The notes under the pieces: model-generated | Databases searched by the model: none | What the model was told of the DNA's origin: nothing | What the model saw: only the letters and a program-made list of their open reading frames with translations | Part shown: positions 1-12,174 of the stretch, one piece after another | Layout of the letters: each line of letters begins with the position of its first letter | Numbering within the stretch: position 1 is the stretch's first letter | Translations under genes and position numbers: made by a program | Assembly: GCF_014905175.1 (NCBI RefSeq) | Contig: NC_057790.1 | Location: 11,434,469 to 11,498,468 of the forward strand | Length of the DNA: 64,000 nt | Direction of reading: 5' to 3' | Source: Aphidius gifuensis | Lineage: Eukaryota; Arthropoda; Insecta; Hymenoptera; Braconidae

Positions 1-174
1 TACTGTACAGTACTGTATGGTACTGTATATATTAGAGATATACAAATACGTACAAAAACAAAAATAACAATGTATACGTAAATTATTGTATGGAAAAAGA
101 ATTCAATTATTTTTTTCGTATAGAAGACTTTAGAAAGCAAGTAAGTACGAAAAAATAGAATAGGAAAATATAAT

Positions 175-495
175 CAAATAAATCTAACATGCAATTAACA
201 CTGCCTAAATAAGACAGTGACATTTATTTTGATTTTTTTACCTATTTTACCCATGCAATTATTTTATAGTATGAAATTACAATACTATTTTATACTATTG
301 ACTTCATTACAAAGTAAGTAAAAAATATTTAATAAAGCAAGAAAATAAATAAAAAATCAAATAAATCTAACATGCAATTAACAATGCCTAAATAAGACAA
401 TGAGATTTATTTTAATTTTTTTTTTTTCTTTTTTTTTTTTTTCTAAAACAAAAAATCCAATAACAATTACCCATGCAATTATTTTATATTTTTTT
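175..495. repeat. Two-copy tandem repeat at the outer end of the left arm
   Basis: Two copies about 184 bp apart share the block CTAACATGCAATTAACA..GCCTAAATAAGACA and, further on, CCCATGCAATTATTTTATA. The mirror copy lies at about 23790-24110. No gene is visible at 1-1150. Confidence 0.75.
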
Positions 496-1157
496 ATATT
501 GTAATATTATAAATAATGAAATTTTTTAATTATAATTTGAATTGCTTACCTATTACAGAAGAAAATTGAAACAATTAAATTTTTTGTCAACTGGATTTAT
601 ATTACCAATTTACTCACCAAATATCAAGTAAAAAATACAACCTGTTGAAAATAAAAATAAATATAAAGTATAAATTATTAATTTATATAGAATTTCTCTC
701 AAAAAATTGATCGAGATAAATTTTTAATATATAAGTATATTTTTTCACCTATTCGTCAGATCAAGTCGAATCAAAACTTATTTATTTATTTAATCATTTT
801 TAATTTTCTGTTCTTGCAATTGTAACAGCATTTAGTTTCTCAATTAAAAAAACTATTATTTTTTGAAAATTCGTCCAGAGTACTTCGATGACTTTGACAA
901 AAAAATACTAAGCCCAAATAAATAAAATCTGTTGAAAATAAAAGTGAATATAAATTATTAGTCACAAATTTAAAAAAACACAAATTTATAAAATTTATTA
1001 CAATTATTTTTTAAAAGAAATATTTTTATTTACCTTTGTATCTGTTTATTCAGTCTTGATAATATAATGATTTCGATAATATATTGCCATAAAATGTGAG
1101 CTTGAATTTGTTAAATTATTTTTTAAGTTTAGCAAATTTTATTATTGATTCTTTTGT

Positions 1158-2406
1158 TCCAGTACTTTTTGTTCTTCATAATAACTTAATAAATGATTAC
1201 ATAATACTTCTGTATTACCAACAATAATATTGCATTAATAAGACCATATTTTTACTTGTTAATGCAACATTTAAACTTCTTGGATCATTTAAAAATTCTC
1301 ATGTTCATTCGATCTAACACATGACATTAAAATAATATTTTTTTCACGTCCTCCTAATGCTTCAATTTCTTGATATAATTTTGAATGTATTTAGTCTTCA
1401 TATTACATATATTGTATTATATATGCACGGTTAAAACACCAATATGTTATGATTTGATTTCATAACGTAAAAATCTTGTTGTTATTTTTTTAATATTTAA
1501 TGCTTTAGTGCGATTTAAATATGATGTACCACGACAAACAATTTTTTCTTGTTCTTCAACTGGTACCATATGAATATATGGACCAGAATTGGTTTAGTTG
1601 CTTGTATATTTTTATCAATGAAAATTTAATATAATAAAGAGGTGGATCACCAACACCAACACATGCACAACATACTATGTCAGCAACTTCAAGTTATTTT
1701 TTTTTTCATTATTGACCAAATTTATCTTTCAATTGTTGTAATTTTTTTAATTCATTATTTTTTTTCTTAGCTTCAATTGATCAACAGCTCTATTTGATGG
1801 TGCACATTTTGTTTAAAAAGTTGATATATAATTGTTGCACCTTTTTCTTTTTTCACCAGTACCAGTTTTTTCTTGTATTATTGATAATAAATGTTGTAAT
1901 GCATGTACTTAACGGCATATACTTGTGATTGATTTAAATTTCGTGCACTAGAATATTTTGGCTGATAATACTGATGAATCATCAACAGCAAATTTACATA
2001 ATAAAATCAACAAAAAAATTATCATGAATTCAGTTGGTGCACCAATAAGGTTTTTTATTTAAATACTAACTTTTTCCTTAAATAATTTTGATAATATAAA
2101 CAAAAATAATTCATGGTTTATGTAATTTGCTAAGATAACATAACCATAATTTGCACTAATTTAATGTCACTGCATTTTTAGCTATTAAAAATAAACTTTT
2201 TTAATTTTTTATTTGAACAAATATTTTAACGTACTTCAATTTTTCTTGTCATTCATTTAAATGTTTATTAATATAATTAATGGTACTTGTTGCAGTACTT
2301 TATCAACACCACGTTTTTCTAAATCTTGAAATGTTCCATCAACATTGTCACACCATAATTCTTCAAGCTTATAATTCTTCTTTGTTGCATTGATATTTGA
2401 CGTCAT
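1158..2406 (-). pseudogene. Upf1: UPF1/RENT1 RNA helicase pseudogene (left arm)
   Basis: UPF1 is a superfamily 1 RNA helicase that drives nonsense-mediated mRNA decay in the cytoplasm. Read on the minus strand, scattered pieces in several frames match it in the right order: KLEELWCDN..FQDLEK (linker before the helicase core), a degraded Walker A region followed by ATIIYQLFKQ and APSNRAVDQL, CCACVGVGDPP, GTSYLNRTKALNIKKITT, GREKNIILMSCVRSNEHE, and YYEEQKVLE near the end. Many stops and frameshifts, plus the loss of several hundred codons between blocks, make it non-functional. No obvious introns separate the blocks, so a decayed processed copy is possible. Assignment rests on remembered UPF1 motifs; the order of many blocks makes it fairly secure. 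Confidence 0.8.
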
Positions 2407-2883
2407 TTTTCTTGTTCAGATGATATTTTAACAAACCAAGTTAAAACTAAAATTTTTAATTAATATTTATTTAATTATTCTTTAATTGACAGCACTTAAA
2501 ATAAAAAAATAAAATGACAAAATGTACAAGCGTTATTTTTGAGGTTACGTTGCTTATTGAACGTGGACAACTTTCAGCGCTATATTTGCACATGCGCATA
2601 ATCAATTCATAATATGGCGTTGCAACAGAGATTTTTTTTTTTTTTTTCTTTCATTTAATTTATATATCCAAAAAATATTGGCTTCATAATGAAGATATAA
2701 AAAATCTGTTGTAAAGAAAACAAAAAAAAAAAATATTAATCTATACAAACTAGAATTAATAAAGTTTAAATTATATTTTTTTACTCTTTGTGTTCTTACA
2801 CGTAAACCAAGTTTTTTTTGGTATTTCAAGTAGTGATGATTATTTTGCTTTTATTTTAATTACATTTAGACCAGTATAACTTG

Positions 2884-4760
2884 TTAATTGTAGAGATGAT
2901 AAGGAAATTGGGCATATTGAAGTCTTTCATCGTAGTAATTATAACTTGGTAAATTATAATTACTAGTAAATCCAAGTTGTGGATTCAGAGAAGGTATTCC
3001 TGGAAAACTTGGCAATTGCTGCAGAAATGCGGGAGATGATTGAATAGTAGGAAAATATATACATTGTTGAGGTTGTAAAGATGGTGATTGAATATTTGGA
3101 AAATAGGATGCTGGAGTGATAAATCTTGTTTCTGTGTTTATGGTTGGCCCTGTTCCATTTTTATTCAGCATCATCTAGAGAAAACAAAGTTATCAATTAA
3201 TCATATTACTCAATTTTATAATTATCAAATTTTTTCATTTTTATTAAGAGTATATACTTTTTCTAATTCTGTAACTCTCGTTTTTAGATATTTGTTTTCT
3301 TGCTCCACTTTATTAACTTTTCTCCAAAAAGGAACTGTGGGTTTTTTTTCATTTACATTACTTTGAGAAGATAAAACAATTTTTTTTATATCATTAGTCG
3401 TAGGAACAATTGTATTATTATCTTGAATTTTTTCAGACTCATTCCCATCAACATTTTTAGTTGCATCTTGCTGACTGTCTGTATCTTTTCTTTGTTTTTT
3501 TGTGGGATTTCTTGAATTATTTTTTTCATTACATATTATATTAGAATCCGTCTTTTTCGGTGGTCTACCACGGCGTTTCACTGGTTCATCATTAACTACA
3601 AAATTATTATACATAAAAATTCTGTTTTTTTATCATTTGACATAATAATATTAACTGATAACTCACCCAATTTAGGTATTTGACTTGCTTTATTCGAGCT
3701 TTTATCTTTCATATTTTTTTTAAACTCCAAAGTGTTGTTTTCAGTCAATTTATTATTTTTGTCAATTATTTTAGGTTGATCAGTTTTTTTTGTTTCCTGG
3801 CCTGGAAGTAAAAAAAAAAAATTATTTTCTGATAAACTTTAACTTCGATCAATCTAAATAAAATTATATTCATAAATCAAAAACAATTTAAGAGTAATAT
3901 AGGAAATAATAATAGGAAAATATTAAGTAATGATTTACCTCGTCTAGGTCTTTGACTTGATTTACTCTGGTTTTTACCTTCAATTAAATTTTTAAACGTC
4001 AACATCCTTTTTTTAGTAAATTTATCATCATTGTTTATTATATCAGCTGGTTGATTTATTTTATTCCCTTTACCTATGTAAAAATTTTTTAAAATATTAA
4101 TATGGTTAATATTATCAAAATAAAGTTGTATTTTTCTTTTTATTTTAACAGTGATCTCAATCAATATTGCTCAAGATTTAAATAATAAGAAATATAAAAA
4201 AAAAAAAAACAGTTTAAAATATTTTTAAAACAGTTATTTTTTTTTTTTTTTTTAATATAAATATATGACAATTCTGAACTAAGTTTATTCAATAAAAAAA
4301 ATTTTTTTATTTGAGAGTGGTGCATAAGCTGTATTAAGAAGTAACTCACATTGTGCAGATCCTTGACTTGATTTGTTTTTACTTTGATCTTCCATAAAAT
4401 TTTTAAACATTGAGGTGCTCTCTTCAGTAGATTTATTACCATCATTTTTAATTGTCTTTGCTTCATTAGTTAACTTCTTCTCTCTTTTTTTTGTTCCTTG
4501 GCCTAAAAATAAAATAATTTGTAAGATGTTCATGTCATGTTCATAAATAATAAAATACTAAAATAATAATAATAATTGAAAAAACTGTTTTTTATTTCTT
4601 CTAAGTACTGCAGACATATGAATTTTTGACTATAACATTATTGCCCACACACACAAACATAACCCCAAAGAAAAAAAATATATACAAACATATTGCATTT
4701 GATTTTGTTTTAACAATAAATATTTTTTTAACACTTACTTGTCTGACAAGCTGATGACAT
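2884..4760 (-). CDS. Six-exon AT-hook / coiled-coil / Pro-Gln-rich protein, 357 aa, unrecognised
   Basis: Joining exons 4760-4739, 4502-4350, 4073-3939, 3801-3667, 3595-3258 and 3174-2884 (minus strand) gives 1074 nt with no internal stop. Donors are GTAAGT, GTGAGT, GTAAAT, GTGAGT and GTATAT; every acceptor ends in AG. The first exon encodes MSSACQT. Exons 2-4 (153, 135 and 135 nt, all phase 1-1) each encode a Lys/Asn/Ser-rich module with a recurring FK..(15)..SQ pattern, suggesting exon duplication. Exon 5 has an AT-hook (KRRGRPPKK) and a short heptad stretch (VEQENKYLKTRVTELEK). Exon 6 is rich in Pro, Gln, Tyr and Phe. A DNA-binding or chromatin-associated regulator is an inference. I do not recognise the family. 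The right-arm copy is broken. Confidence 0.62.
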
Positions 4761-4789
4761 TTTTTCAATTTGTTAAACAGTGAATAAAA

Positions 4790-4895
4790 TGATACTTCGA
4801 GAAATATAAAAAAAAAATATAAAGGACGTGTAACGTAAATCACACACTACATATCAAGTATAGACAGCAGCCCATCCACAGTGTGACGTCAAAGT
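4790..4895 (-). promoter_or_regulatory. Putative promoter of the six-exon gene
   Basis: Upstream of the minus-strand ATG at 4760 lies a T/A-rich TATA-like stretch (4801-4824) and, at 4884-4891, a perfect CRE palindrome TGACGTCA. The same motif also occurs near the virus-like element at 38.56-38.60 kb. Functional use is inferred only. Confidence 0.35.
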
Positions 4896-5159
4896 CCTCT
4901 CAATGTGAAGCACATTTTTTTTCGGATGCCATTTCATGTATAAGTTCAATGCACATGCGCAGTCATTATCATACTTATAAATACAAAAATTTATTAAATA
5001 ATATCAAGTAGACATATAAATAGTAATTATTCTCGACATTATCATTTACTTTTTAACAATAGGTTAAAACTTGGTTTTAATTTTTATTTGTTATTAAAGA
5101 ATTAAATAAAATTATTGTAAGAATACTAATTTTTGTAACACTGTGTTGTTAAAAGTTTT

Positions 5160-6930
5160 TTTTACTCTGTCAATGATTATGGTTATGGTTATGGTGATTA
5201 CCACATAAACGTCAACTGTTGAATGCTCTACTCTAGAAAAAGTTAACAGAAACTTGTTGCTAGAATTTCAGCAAATGGAAATAATGTTGTTGTTCTAATG
5301 CAGGCTGGTACACTTGATAGTGCACATTGGGTTGGTGGTCATCATGATTGATTATCAATACATTGGGCCACCAAAATGTTGGTCCATCAGCTCTATCAAT
5401 ATCAACAGAAAAATTATTATCATTTTAATGATACTGTGATATTCATATGACAACGAAGTCAAGTATATGTAAGTTATTCAAATAATTTATCATCTAATGA
5501 TTTTTCCACTTGTGAACAAATGTATATGTGAATTTTCCAAACGTTAAAGATTATAATTTTCATGTTATTTTATATTTCAGTAATGTGATGGATTTAGTGA
5601 CGAATATAATATATCTGGAAAATCAGATAAATATATCACGACTAAATTTAAATAATTTAGTTGATATATTACATCAATGTCAATGCAGAAATATTAAGAA
5701 AAGTTTTCGTGAGTTAGTAACATGACCAAATTCCACAATATGTATTGGATAAATTGATAAGGTTGCGTCATCACAATCTGTCAATAATTACTTGTCTGCT
5801 ACTTGAACAGTTTTTGATGGAAAATTTGCAAAAAAAAATAATGATGAAGATGTAACAATTGGTTCAGCAAATAAACAAAATCGAGCACCATCAACTTCAT
5901 CTTCATTACCATTTCAATAACAAAGTGGTAATTCATTTGTTGAACCAGGAACAAATATATCTGGTAAATATTGAATTTTAAAAAATAATATTGACTAGAC
6001 AAGTAGTTGATTTTTATTTTTTTAGTATATTTATTTCCTTATAAATTTAATTTTTTTCAGATAATCTGCATTAGAACTTTGTTATCAAAAATAAAATAAT
6101 GAAAATATCTAACTTTGTATTATTTTATATTCCAATATTTGACGATCCATATGTATCAAATGATTGAAAATCAAAAGGCAAACCGTAAAGCTGAAACATA
6201 AATTGGCTACTTCATCAAAGTATAATAGAATTTTTAAAATAAACAAGACAATAAAGGTATTGAGTGTTAAATGAGTGGCTATTGAATGTACAAATAAAAT
6301 GGAAAAAATTATTAGCGACACTGATTGTAAACTGATTTACTAAAAAATAATTATTGAACAAAAAAAATAAATATAACATGAAAGAATATTATAATAAAAA
6401 GAAATTTTAAAAGCAAAGAACAAATGAAAAAATTGAAAATGGATTTGTATCTTGATTGATAATTGACAATAAAAGTATAGATAACACTTTATATGTAAAA
6501 ATGTAAAAATTAATTGTTTAAAAACCTTATAAAATTAACAATGAAACTTAAATTGTTGAATTTTTTTTATTGTTTTCTATTTTACTTTATGTACCATGAA
6601 TTTTTTATTTACCATGAAATTATTTATGTTTTTTGTTCTTTCAATACTAATAATACTCAATATACTGTTATCTGGAAATTACCAAAAGTCATTCAGGTGT
6701 TAATTTTTTTATTAATAATATATTTAATGTTTTATTGTTGTATAATAATAACACATTGAATGTTCCATTGTTGTATTATATCACTATATATTATTATTCA
6801 TTATTAACTAATTTTTTTAAAAAATTTTTGATTATCGTATTTTATAGTAAATAAAATTTTGAAAAAATTTATAAAATCAGACGTAAATTATAAAAAAATG
6901 GAATTATTATACTAGATTCGAGTATTATTC
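5160..6930. other. Unidentified coding remnants and AT-rich spacer (left arm)
   Basis: On the plus strand a TTTCAG acceptor near 5580 is followed by a stretch reading MDLVTNIIYLENQINISRL. After two or three in-frame stops a hydrophilic Asn/Ser-rich stretch (NNDEDVTIGSANKQNRAPS) runs to a possible donor near 5963. This looks like decayed exons, but I recognise no family. From about 6060 to 6930 I see only AT-rich sequence without a credible gene. Confidence 0.35.
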
Positions 6931-6938
6931 TTTTACGA

Positions 6939-7440
6939 TCATGATTCTTTAAATGGAAACAGTGTTAACTCATTATGAATAATAATGTTCGTCATATGTT
7001 GACGCATTTCCGTCACATCTCGCGAAAATTCAATTTGTGATGGGTCTAGTCCGTACGCCAATGCTGTCGCAAAAGCTGCTGCATATATTCCACAGCTGTA
7101 TCTATCTGGTTGTTTGGTTTTCATTGGTATGAATCGTATGTCATTTTCTAGTACCATTGGATATCGTTTTCTCAGATACTTTTTCTCATCATCAGCAAAT
7201 TGAGTATAATTATCCCTGGCTCCACTATCATAAACATGAATTTTATTATTTTTTTGATATATGCAACACCAATGACTTGAGTTTTGCCCACCAATGATTG
7301 CAATATCAAAGTCTCCAGTTCACGGTTGAATCATATTTTGGTAGCTCATGTGCAAAACTCTTGCGAAATTTATACTAGGCACATTTGCTCCCAAACTATT
7401 CATATAAGTTTGTATTGCATCATCGTTGAGCAAACTATTT
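6939..7440 (-). pseudogene. C48/Ulp1-like cysteine peptidase remnant (left arm)
   Basis: Ulp1/C48 peptidases cleave ubiquitin-like modifiers, and related genes are common in transposons. The minus-strand frame shows the catalytic layout in order: GGQNSSHWCCIY (His), IHVYDSGARDNY (Asp), then QPDRYSCGIYAAAFA (Gln region and nucleophilic Cys), ending in ELTLFPFKES. One in-frame TGA (7322-7320) interrupts it upstream of the His; the frame is otherwise open from about 7440. It is shorter than a complete Ulp1 protein and has no visible partner transposase. The mirror copy at 17235-17658 is more damaged and has lost the Cys motif. Confidence 0.65.
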
Positions 7441-7773
7441 TTGATGTGTAAACATCTTTAGGCGCGGGTTGGGTTAGAGTAAAAGGAAAAAACATAGAGT
7501 TTAGACGTCAGATCCGGTAACGGATCTGGGCAGAAATCCATTTTCTGTCAGTCTACATTGCGCCTTGCAGTGCCTTGGTAATCGGTCGGTAACCGTTACC
7601 ATCAGCCGTTCTGTCGTATAGATGAATTTAAATGTGCGTATTTATATATTTAATTTATTTATTATTATATATATATATGCGCCGTTGTATATATTAATAT
7701 ACAAGTATTTTATTTGTATTTATTAGTTATACTTGCATTTGTTAGGCGAAGTAAAGTTCATATTGTACATATA

Positions 7774-8855
7774 CACTGAGAGAAATTTTAACTAAAAATT
7801 AAAATCATGGTTGGATAGAAATTACTATAGTACTTTGTAATTTTTGTTTTAATTCTGGGACTGGCCGCGAGAGTCGGAATTCTACAATAAAATTATGTAA
7901 AATGTGTAAAATGTCAAAAAATTGTTGGGTTACTTCAAGCCTCTATACATCGTTATCTCTTGCAGATAGACATGGGGTTGAGTGAAGTTTATTATTGAAA
8001 ATTCAATTCTAAACAATTTATAATGAATTACTTTTTTTGATTAATCTCTTAGATAATGAGTTATGAGTTAATTAAAAATAAAGACATACATGTTTTGTGA
8101 AAACAATAAAAATTATTATATGGTTGAATAAAAAATACTGCACAATTTAATAAATATTCTTATATATATAATAAAAATTATCATGTAGACATATAAAAGT
8201 TAGCATAGACTTAAATATTTTTTACTATATAGCTTTGTAAAAATTCTGTTTGTGGGACGAAATAACACAAAGATGGCCGACCGATTGAACAAATGATTGA
8301 ACTGTCATGTAATTTCAAGCATTTCTACAGCCTTATCTGTTGAAGCTAGGTATGGGGTTAAGCGAGGTTTATTGTTGGTTATTTATTTCTAAACAATTTA
8401 TCAAGAATAACTTTTCTATTTAACAATTAGTTTTCGAGTTTTGAGCGTGTAAACAGAAAAGAAAAAATGTTGGCGGGAATTGATTGCTATTCTCCGTGAA
8501 TCTAGCACAAACTGCCCAACTTAACACAAAAAATGTCCAACTTTTAAATAAGATTTGTAATAAAATTTAGTAAATTCTAAAACCGGTAGTGGGTAAATTC
8601 TCAGTCTGCTAGATTTTACTTGTGAGTGTCGTGAATTTAGTCATTTTTTTAAACAGAAATTACAATAAAATTGTGTAAATTTTATGGCTTAGTAGTGTAT
8701 ATAGTCAATGGCCAGATTTTTACATAATTTTATTGTAAAATTATCTATCAATATGCGAATAATTCTTATAAATGACGGGGGAACGGAGTTTTTACTATTT
8801 ATTTTGTATTTTTTTTTTTTACGTTTGTAATTCTTAGTTAATATTTCTCTCAGTG
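7774..8855. mobile_element. 1.1-kb non-autonomous TIR element (left arm)
   Basis: It is bounded by inverted ends beginning CACTGAGAGAAAT and ending ATTTCTCTCAGTG; the match continues inward for about 25-30 bp. TATA flanks both ends, consistent with a target duplication. No transposase frame is visible. The copy at 15881-16950 is its mirror within the palindrome, not an independent insertion. Confidence 0.7.
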
Positions 8856-9164
8856 TATATACATTATACATGCATATGCAAGTATTTTTCATTTACAAGA
8901 TTAATATACCTATTAATATTGTTTATATGAAATAATATTTCCTGAATACAAAACATAATATTGAATTATTATACAATAATAATTTATTTATAATATTGAC
9001 TAATTTTATGTTTTAAAAAGAAATAGACATTGATGACTGATGTGTTAGTTTGAAAGAGAAAATTATTATTGTAATTGTACAGAAGAATTTCAGAAGATAT
9101 TATCATAACCGAGACAACATGTTTTTATTCGGTTTTATAGAAAATTTTCTCACGATTACGGGAA

Positions 9165-10415
9165 AATACGGAAAAATTCCTACGAATGCGCAGTGGTTAA
9201 AATGTAGTTGAAATATGGAAAAAACGGCTATTTATCGGTTATATATCGTGTAGCTATTGAAATAACGATTAATTCTCAAATTTAATAATGGCCATCAATA
9301 AATCTCGTCAAGTAAAAAAAATAGTCAACATAAAAAAATTCGATATCGCGAATAGTTTTCGAGTTATAATAACTTATATATTTCGATATATTAAGTTTTT
9401 TTTTGTAATATTAATAAAGGCAATCGATAAAACTCGCCAAGCTAAAAAAAAAGCCCAATAAAAATTTTTATATCTCGAATAGTTATCAAATTATCGATAT
9501 TTTTTTTAAAATGTATACAATTTTTTTTTCTCAAAAAAAAAGTCGAAATTTTTGTTTTTTTTTTCAAAAAAACTGCTAATTATTGATTGTCGCGTATTGT
9601 TAAGCACGAATATATATTTTTTTTATTGAAAATAATGAATATATCCAAGTTTTTTTTACTTGGTCGCTAGGTTTTTTACTTAGCTATATTTTTTACTTTA
9701 TAGCCAAACACACAATATCTACATAATTTGACTTAGCTATATTTTTTACTTAGCTACATCTTTTCCTTAGCTACATCTTTTCCTTAGCTACATCTTTTCC
9801 TTAGCTATTTTTTTTACTTAGCTATATTTTTTACTTAGCTATATTTATAGCCAAACACACAATACCTACATAATTTTACCAGCTATATCTTTTACTTAGC
9901 TATATTTTTTACTTAGCTATATATTTATAGCCAAACACACAATATCTACATAATTTTACTAGCTATATTTTTAACTTAGCTATATTTTTTACTTAGCTAT
10001 ATTATTTACTTAGCTTTATTTTTTTACTTAGCTCTATTATATTATCAATTATGAAAAAAATTATCATTAACATTAGAAAGATATCAATAATTCGAAAACT
10101 ATTCGCGCGATCAAAAAATTGTATTTGATTTTCTTTTCTCCTTGATGAGTTTAATCGACTTCCATTATTAAATAAATAAATTTAAAAAAATCGATATATC
10201 GAAATTTTAAAAAATATTATAACTCGAAAACTATTCGAGATATCGAAGTTTTTTTAAAAACATTTTCTTCTCCCCAACGATCTCTATTGATTGCCATTAT
10301 TAAATTTAAGAATAATTCGTTATTTCAATAACTATACGACATATAACCGATAAATAGCCGTTTTTTTCATATTTCAACTTCATTTTTAACTACTTTTGCG
10401 TCTGGAATTTTCTAT
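9165..10415. mobile_element. Foldback element with long TIRs and TAGCTA-rich tandem core (left arm)
   Basis: The end sequence around 9180-9400 (AAACGGCTATTTATCGGTTA and following) returns inverted at about 10180-10400, so arms of over 200 bp flank the core. The core (about 9650-10045) is a ~17-20-bp tandem repeat of TTACTTAGCTATATTTTT variants mixed with a CCAAACACACAATATCTACA unit seen three times. No coding sequence. Mirror copy at about 14295-15560. Confidence 0.7.
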
Positions 10416-10841
10416 TTAAGAAACACGCCGAAGATGTTTACATAATAAACCCGCGAGTCTAGATTGGCTCACAAGATTTTCTTGTATATTTATAATCACG
10501 TTTTCTTCTCTTATATTTTGAACAACTGTTTCAACAATGTTATCGTCCCCATTGTCAGTTTTCATTGTTGTTTTATTCTGTAATGAAGTTTTTCTGAATG
10601 ACATAGTTTCATTGTCAGATTCTTCGGACAATCTATGTTCAACCGAATTGATCGTTTTTGTATTATTCTTTCTTTTATTTATTGCACCGTTTTCATTGAT
10701 TTTTTTTTGTGGTTTTTTTCGAGAAACACTTTTAGGGTCGCGAATCTCCATTCCTCCATTGGCTCTCGAGTCAATAATTTGGATAAATTGACTCCCAGAA
10801 TGAAAGCAGCTTGGGCAGCATCTTATTTTCCCAAAATTCAA
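10416..10841 (-). CDS. Short basic ORF, unrecognised (left arm)
   Basis: A hydrophilic frame of about 140 codons, rich in Lys, Asn, Ser and Glu, with a basic stretch SVSRKKPQKKINENG and an acidic patch LSEESDNETMS. It abuts the foldback element on one side. The mirror copy at 13883-14245 keeps the same frame for about 100 codons with a few conservative substitutions, which suggests a once-real coding exon. The composition resembles the C-terminal tails of some transposon proteins, but I cannot assign it. The start codon is uncertain. Confidence 0.35.
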   Translation of the reverse strand: MNFGKIRCCPSCFHSGSQFIQIIDSRANGGMEIRDPKSVSRKKPQKKINENGAINKRKNNTKTINSVEHRLSEESDNETMSFRKTSLQNKTTMKTDNGDDNIVETVVQNIREENVIINIQENLVSQSRLAGLLCKHLRRVS

Positions 10842-11149
10842 GATCAGGATAGACTTTAATATAATTAATAAGTAAATATTATAATATAATTAATAAGTAA
10901 ATATTACGAAATAACAAAATTTTTTTTTTGTTATATGCAGTTGACCTTGAATTTGGTAATAGTAATGATACGATTTTTTCATATTTTTTGGATCACTATT
11001 GTCTTCAAACATTCCGTTGTATGTTTTTATTGTTTTTACCCAGGTAGAAATTCAGCCTCGAATTGACATCGATCGAGGCTCATTTCCGAGCCTTCCGCTC
11101 GGATGGACGTCGGGAGCGAGCTCTATTCGATGTCGGAATGTAATGCTAT

Positions 11150-12150
11150 TCGACGTCGAAACGAGACTAAAACGAGGCTAAAAAAAAAAAAAGTGGGATA
11201 GAACCTCAAAAAAGTTATTATTTAATTGTTTTATATAGTTTTATTGTAAATAACAGTAAAAGTAATGATTATTATTAATGAAACAACATAATTAATGAAT
11301 TTTGAGGTGTTTTTCTATTCAGTCTCGGCGTAACCGCTTTTTAGTCTCGATTCGACGTCGAAACGAGACTAAAACGAGGCTAAAAAAAAATAAGGCGGAA
11401 AAATTCTAAAAAATGTTATTATTTAATTGTTTTATATAGTTTTATTGTAAATAATAGTAAAACTAATAAATATTATTGATAAAACATCATAAATAATGAA
11501 TTTCATAGTATTTTTCTATTGAGTCTCGGTATAACCGGTTTTTGGTCTCGATTCGACGTCGAAACGAGACTAAAACGAGGCTAAAAAAAAATAAGTCGGA
11601 AAAAACCTAAAAAATGTTATTATTTAATTGTTTTTTATAGTTTTATTGTAAATAATAGTAAAACTAATAATTATTATTGATAAAACGTCATAAATAATGA
11701 ATTTCATAGTATTTTTCTATTGAGTCTTGGTATAACCGGTTTTTGGTCTCGATTCGACGTCGAAACGAGACTGAAACGAGGCTAAAAAAAAATAGTCGGA
11801 AAAACCTAAAAAATGTTATTATTTAATTGTTTTTTATAGTTTTATTGTAAATAATAGTAAAACGAATAATTATTATTCATAAAACAACATAACTAATGAA
11901 TTTTAAGGTGTTTTTCTATTCAGTCTCGGCGTAACCGCTTTTTAGTCTCGATTCGACGTCGAAACGAGACTGAAACGAGACTAAAAAAAAAAAGTCGGAA
12001 ATATTCTAAAAAATGTTATTATTTAATTGTTTTATATAGTTTTATTGTAAATTATAGAAAAATAAAGAATTATTATTTATCAAACAACATAATTAATGAA
12101 TTTTACGGTATTTTTCTATTCAGTCTCGGTGTAACCGGTTTTTAGTCTCG
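11150..12150. repeat. ~203-bp tandem array, about five units (left arm)
   Basis: Units spaced 198-206 bp begin at a palindromic core TTCGACGTCGAA, followed by ACGAGACTAAAACGAGGCTA and an AT-rich half. Cores lie at about 11150, 11352, 11557, 11756 and 11956. The mirrored array (12725-13560) is strongly shortened. Confidence 0.85.
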
Positions 12151-12174
12151 ATTCGAATTATGTTTCAAGGAAAT

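Noticed and set aside
5799..6002. Minus-strand hydrophobic ORF MSSQYYFLKFNIYQIYLFLV
   Set aside because: Antisense shadow of the Asn/Ser-rich plus-strand remnant.
6939..7440. Assignment of the peptidase remnant as the missing adenain protease of the virus-like element
   Set aside because: The His/Asp/Cys blocks read more like a C48/Ulp1 transposon protease, and it lies 20 kb away inside the palindrome.
10537..10791. Plus-strand hydrophobic ORF beginning MLSSPLSVFIVVLF
   Set aside because: It is the antisense shadow of the Lys/Asn/Ser-rich frame at 10416-10841; the same applies to its mirror at 13852-14172.
10999..11181. 60-codon ORF repeated identically at 13523-13705
   Set aside because: It overlaps the 203-bp tandem array, occurs in both arms only because of the palindrome, and shows no splice or start context.
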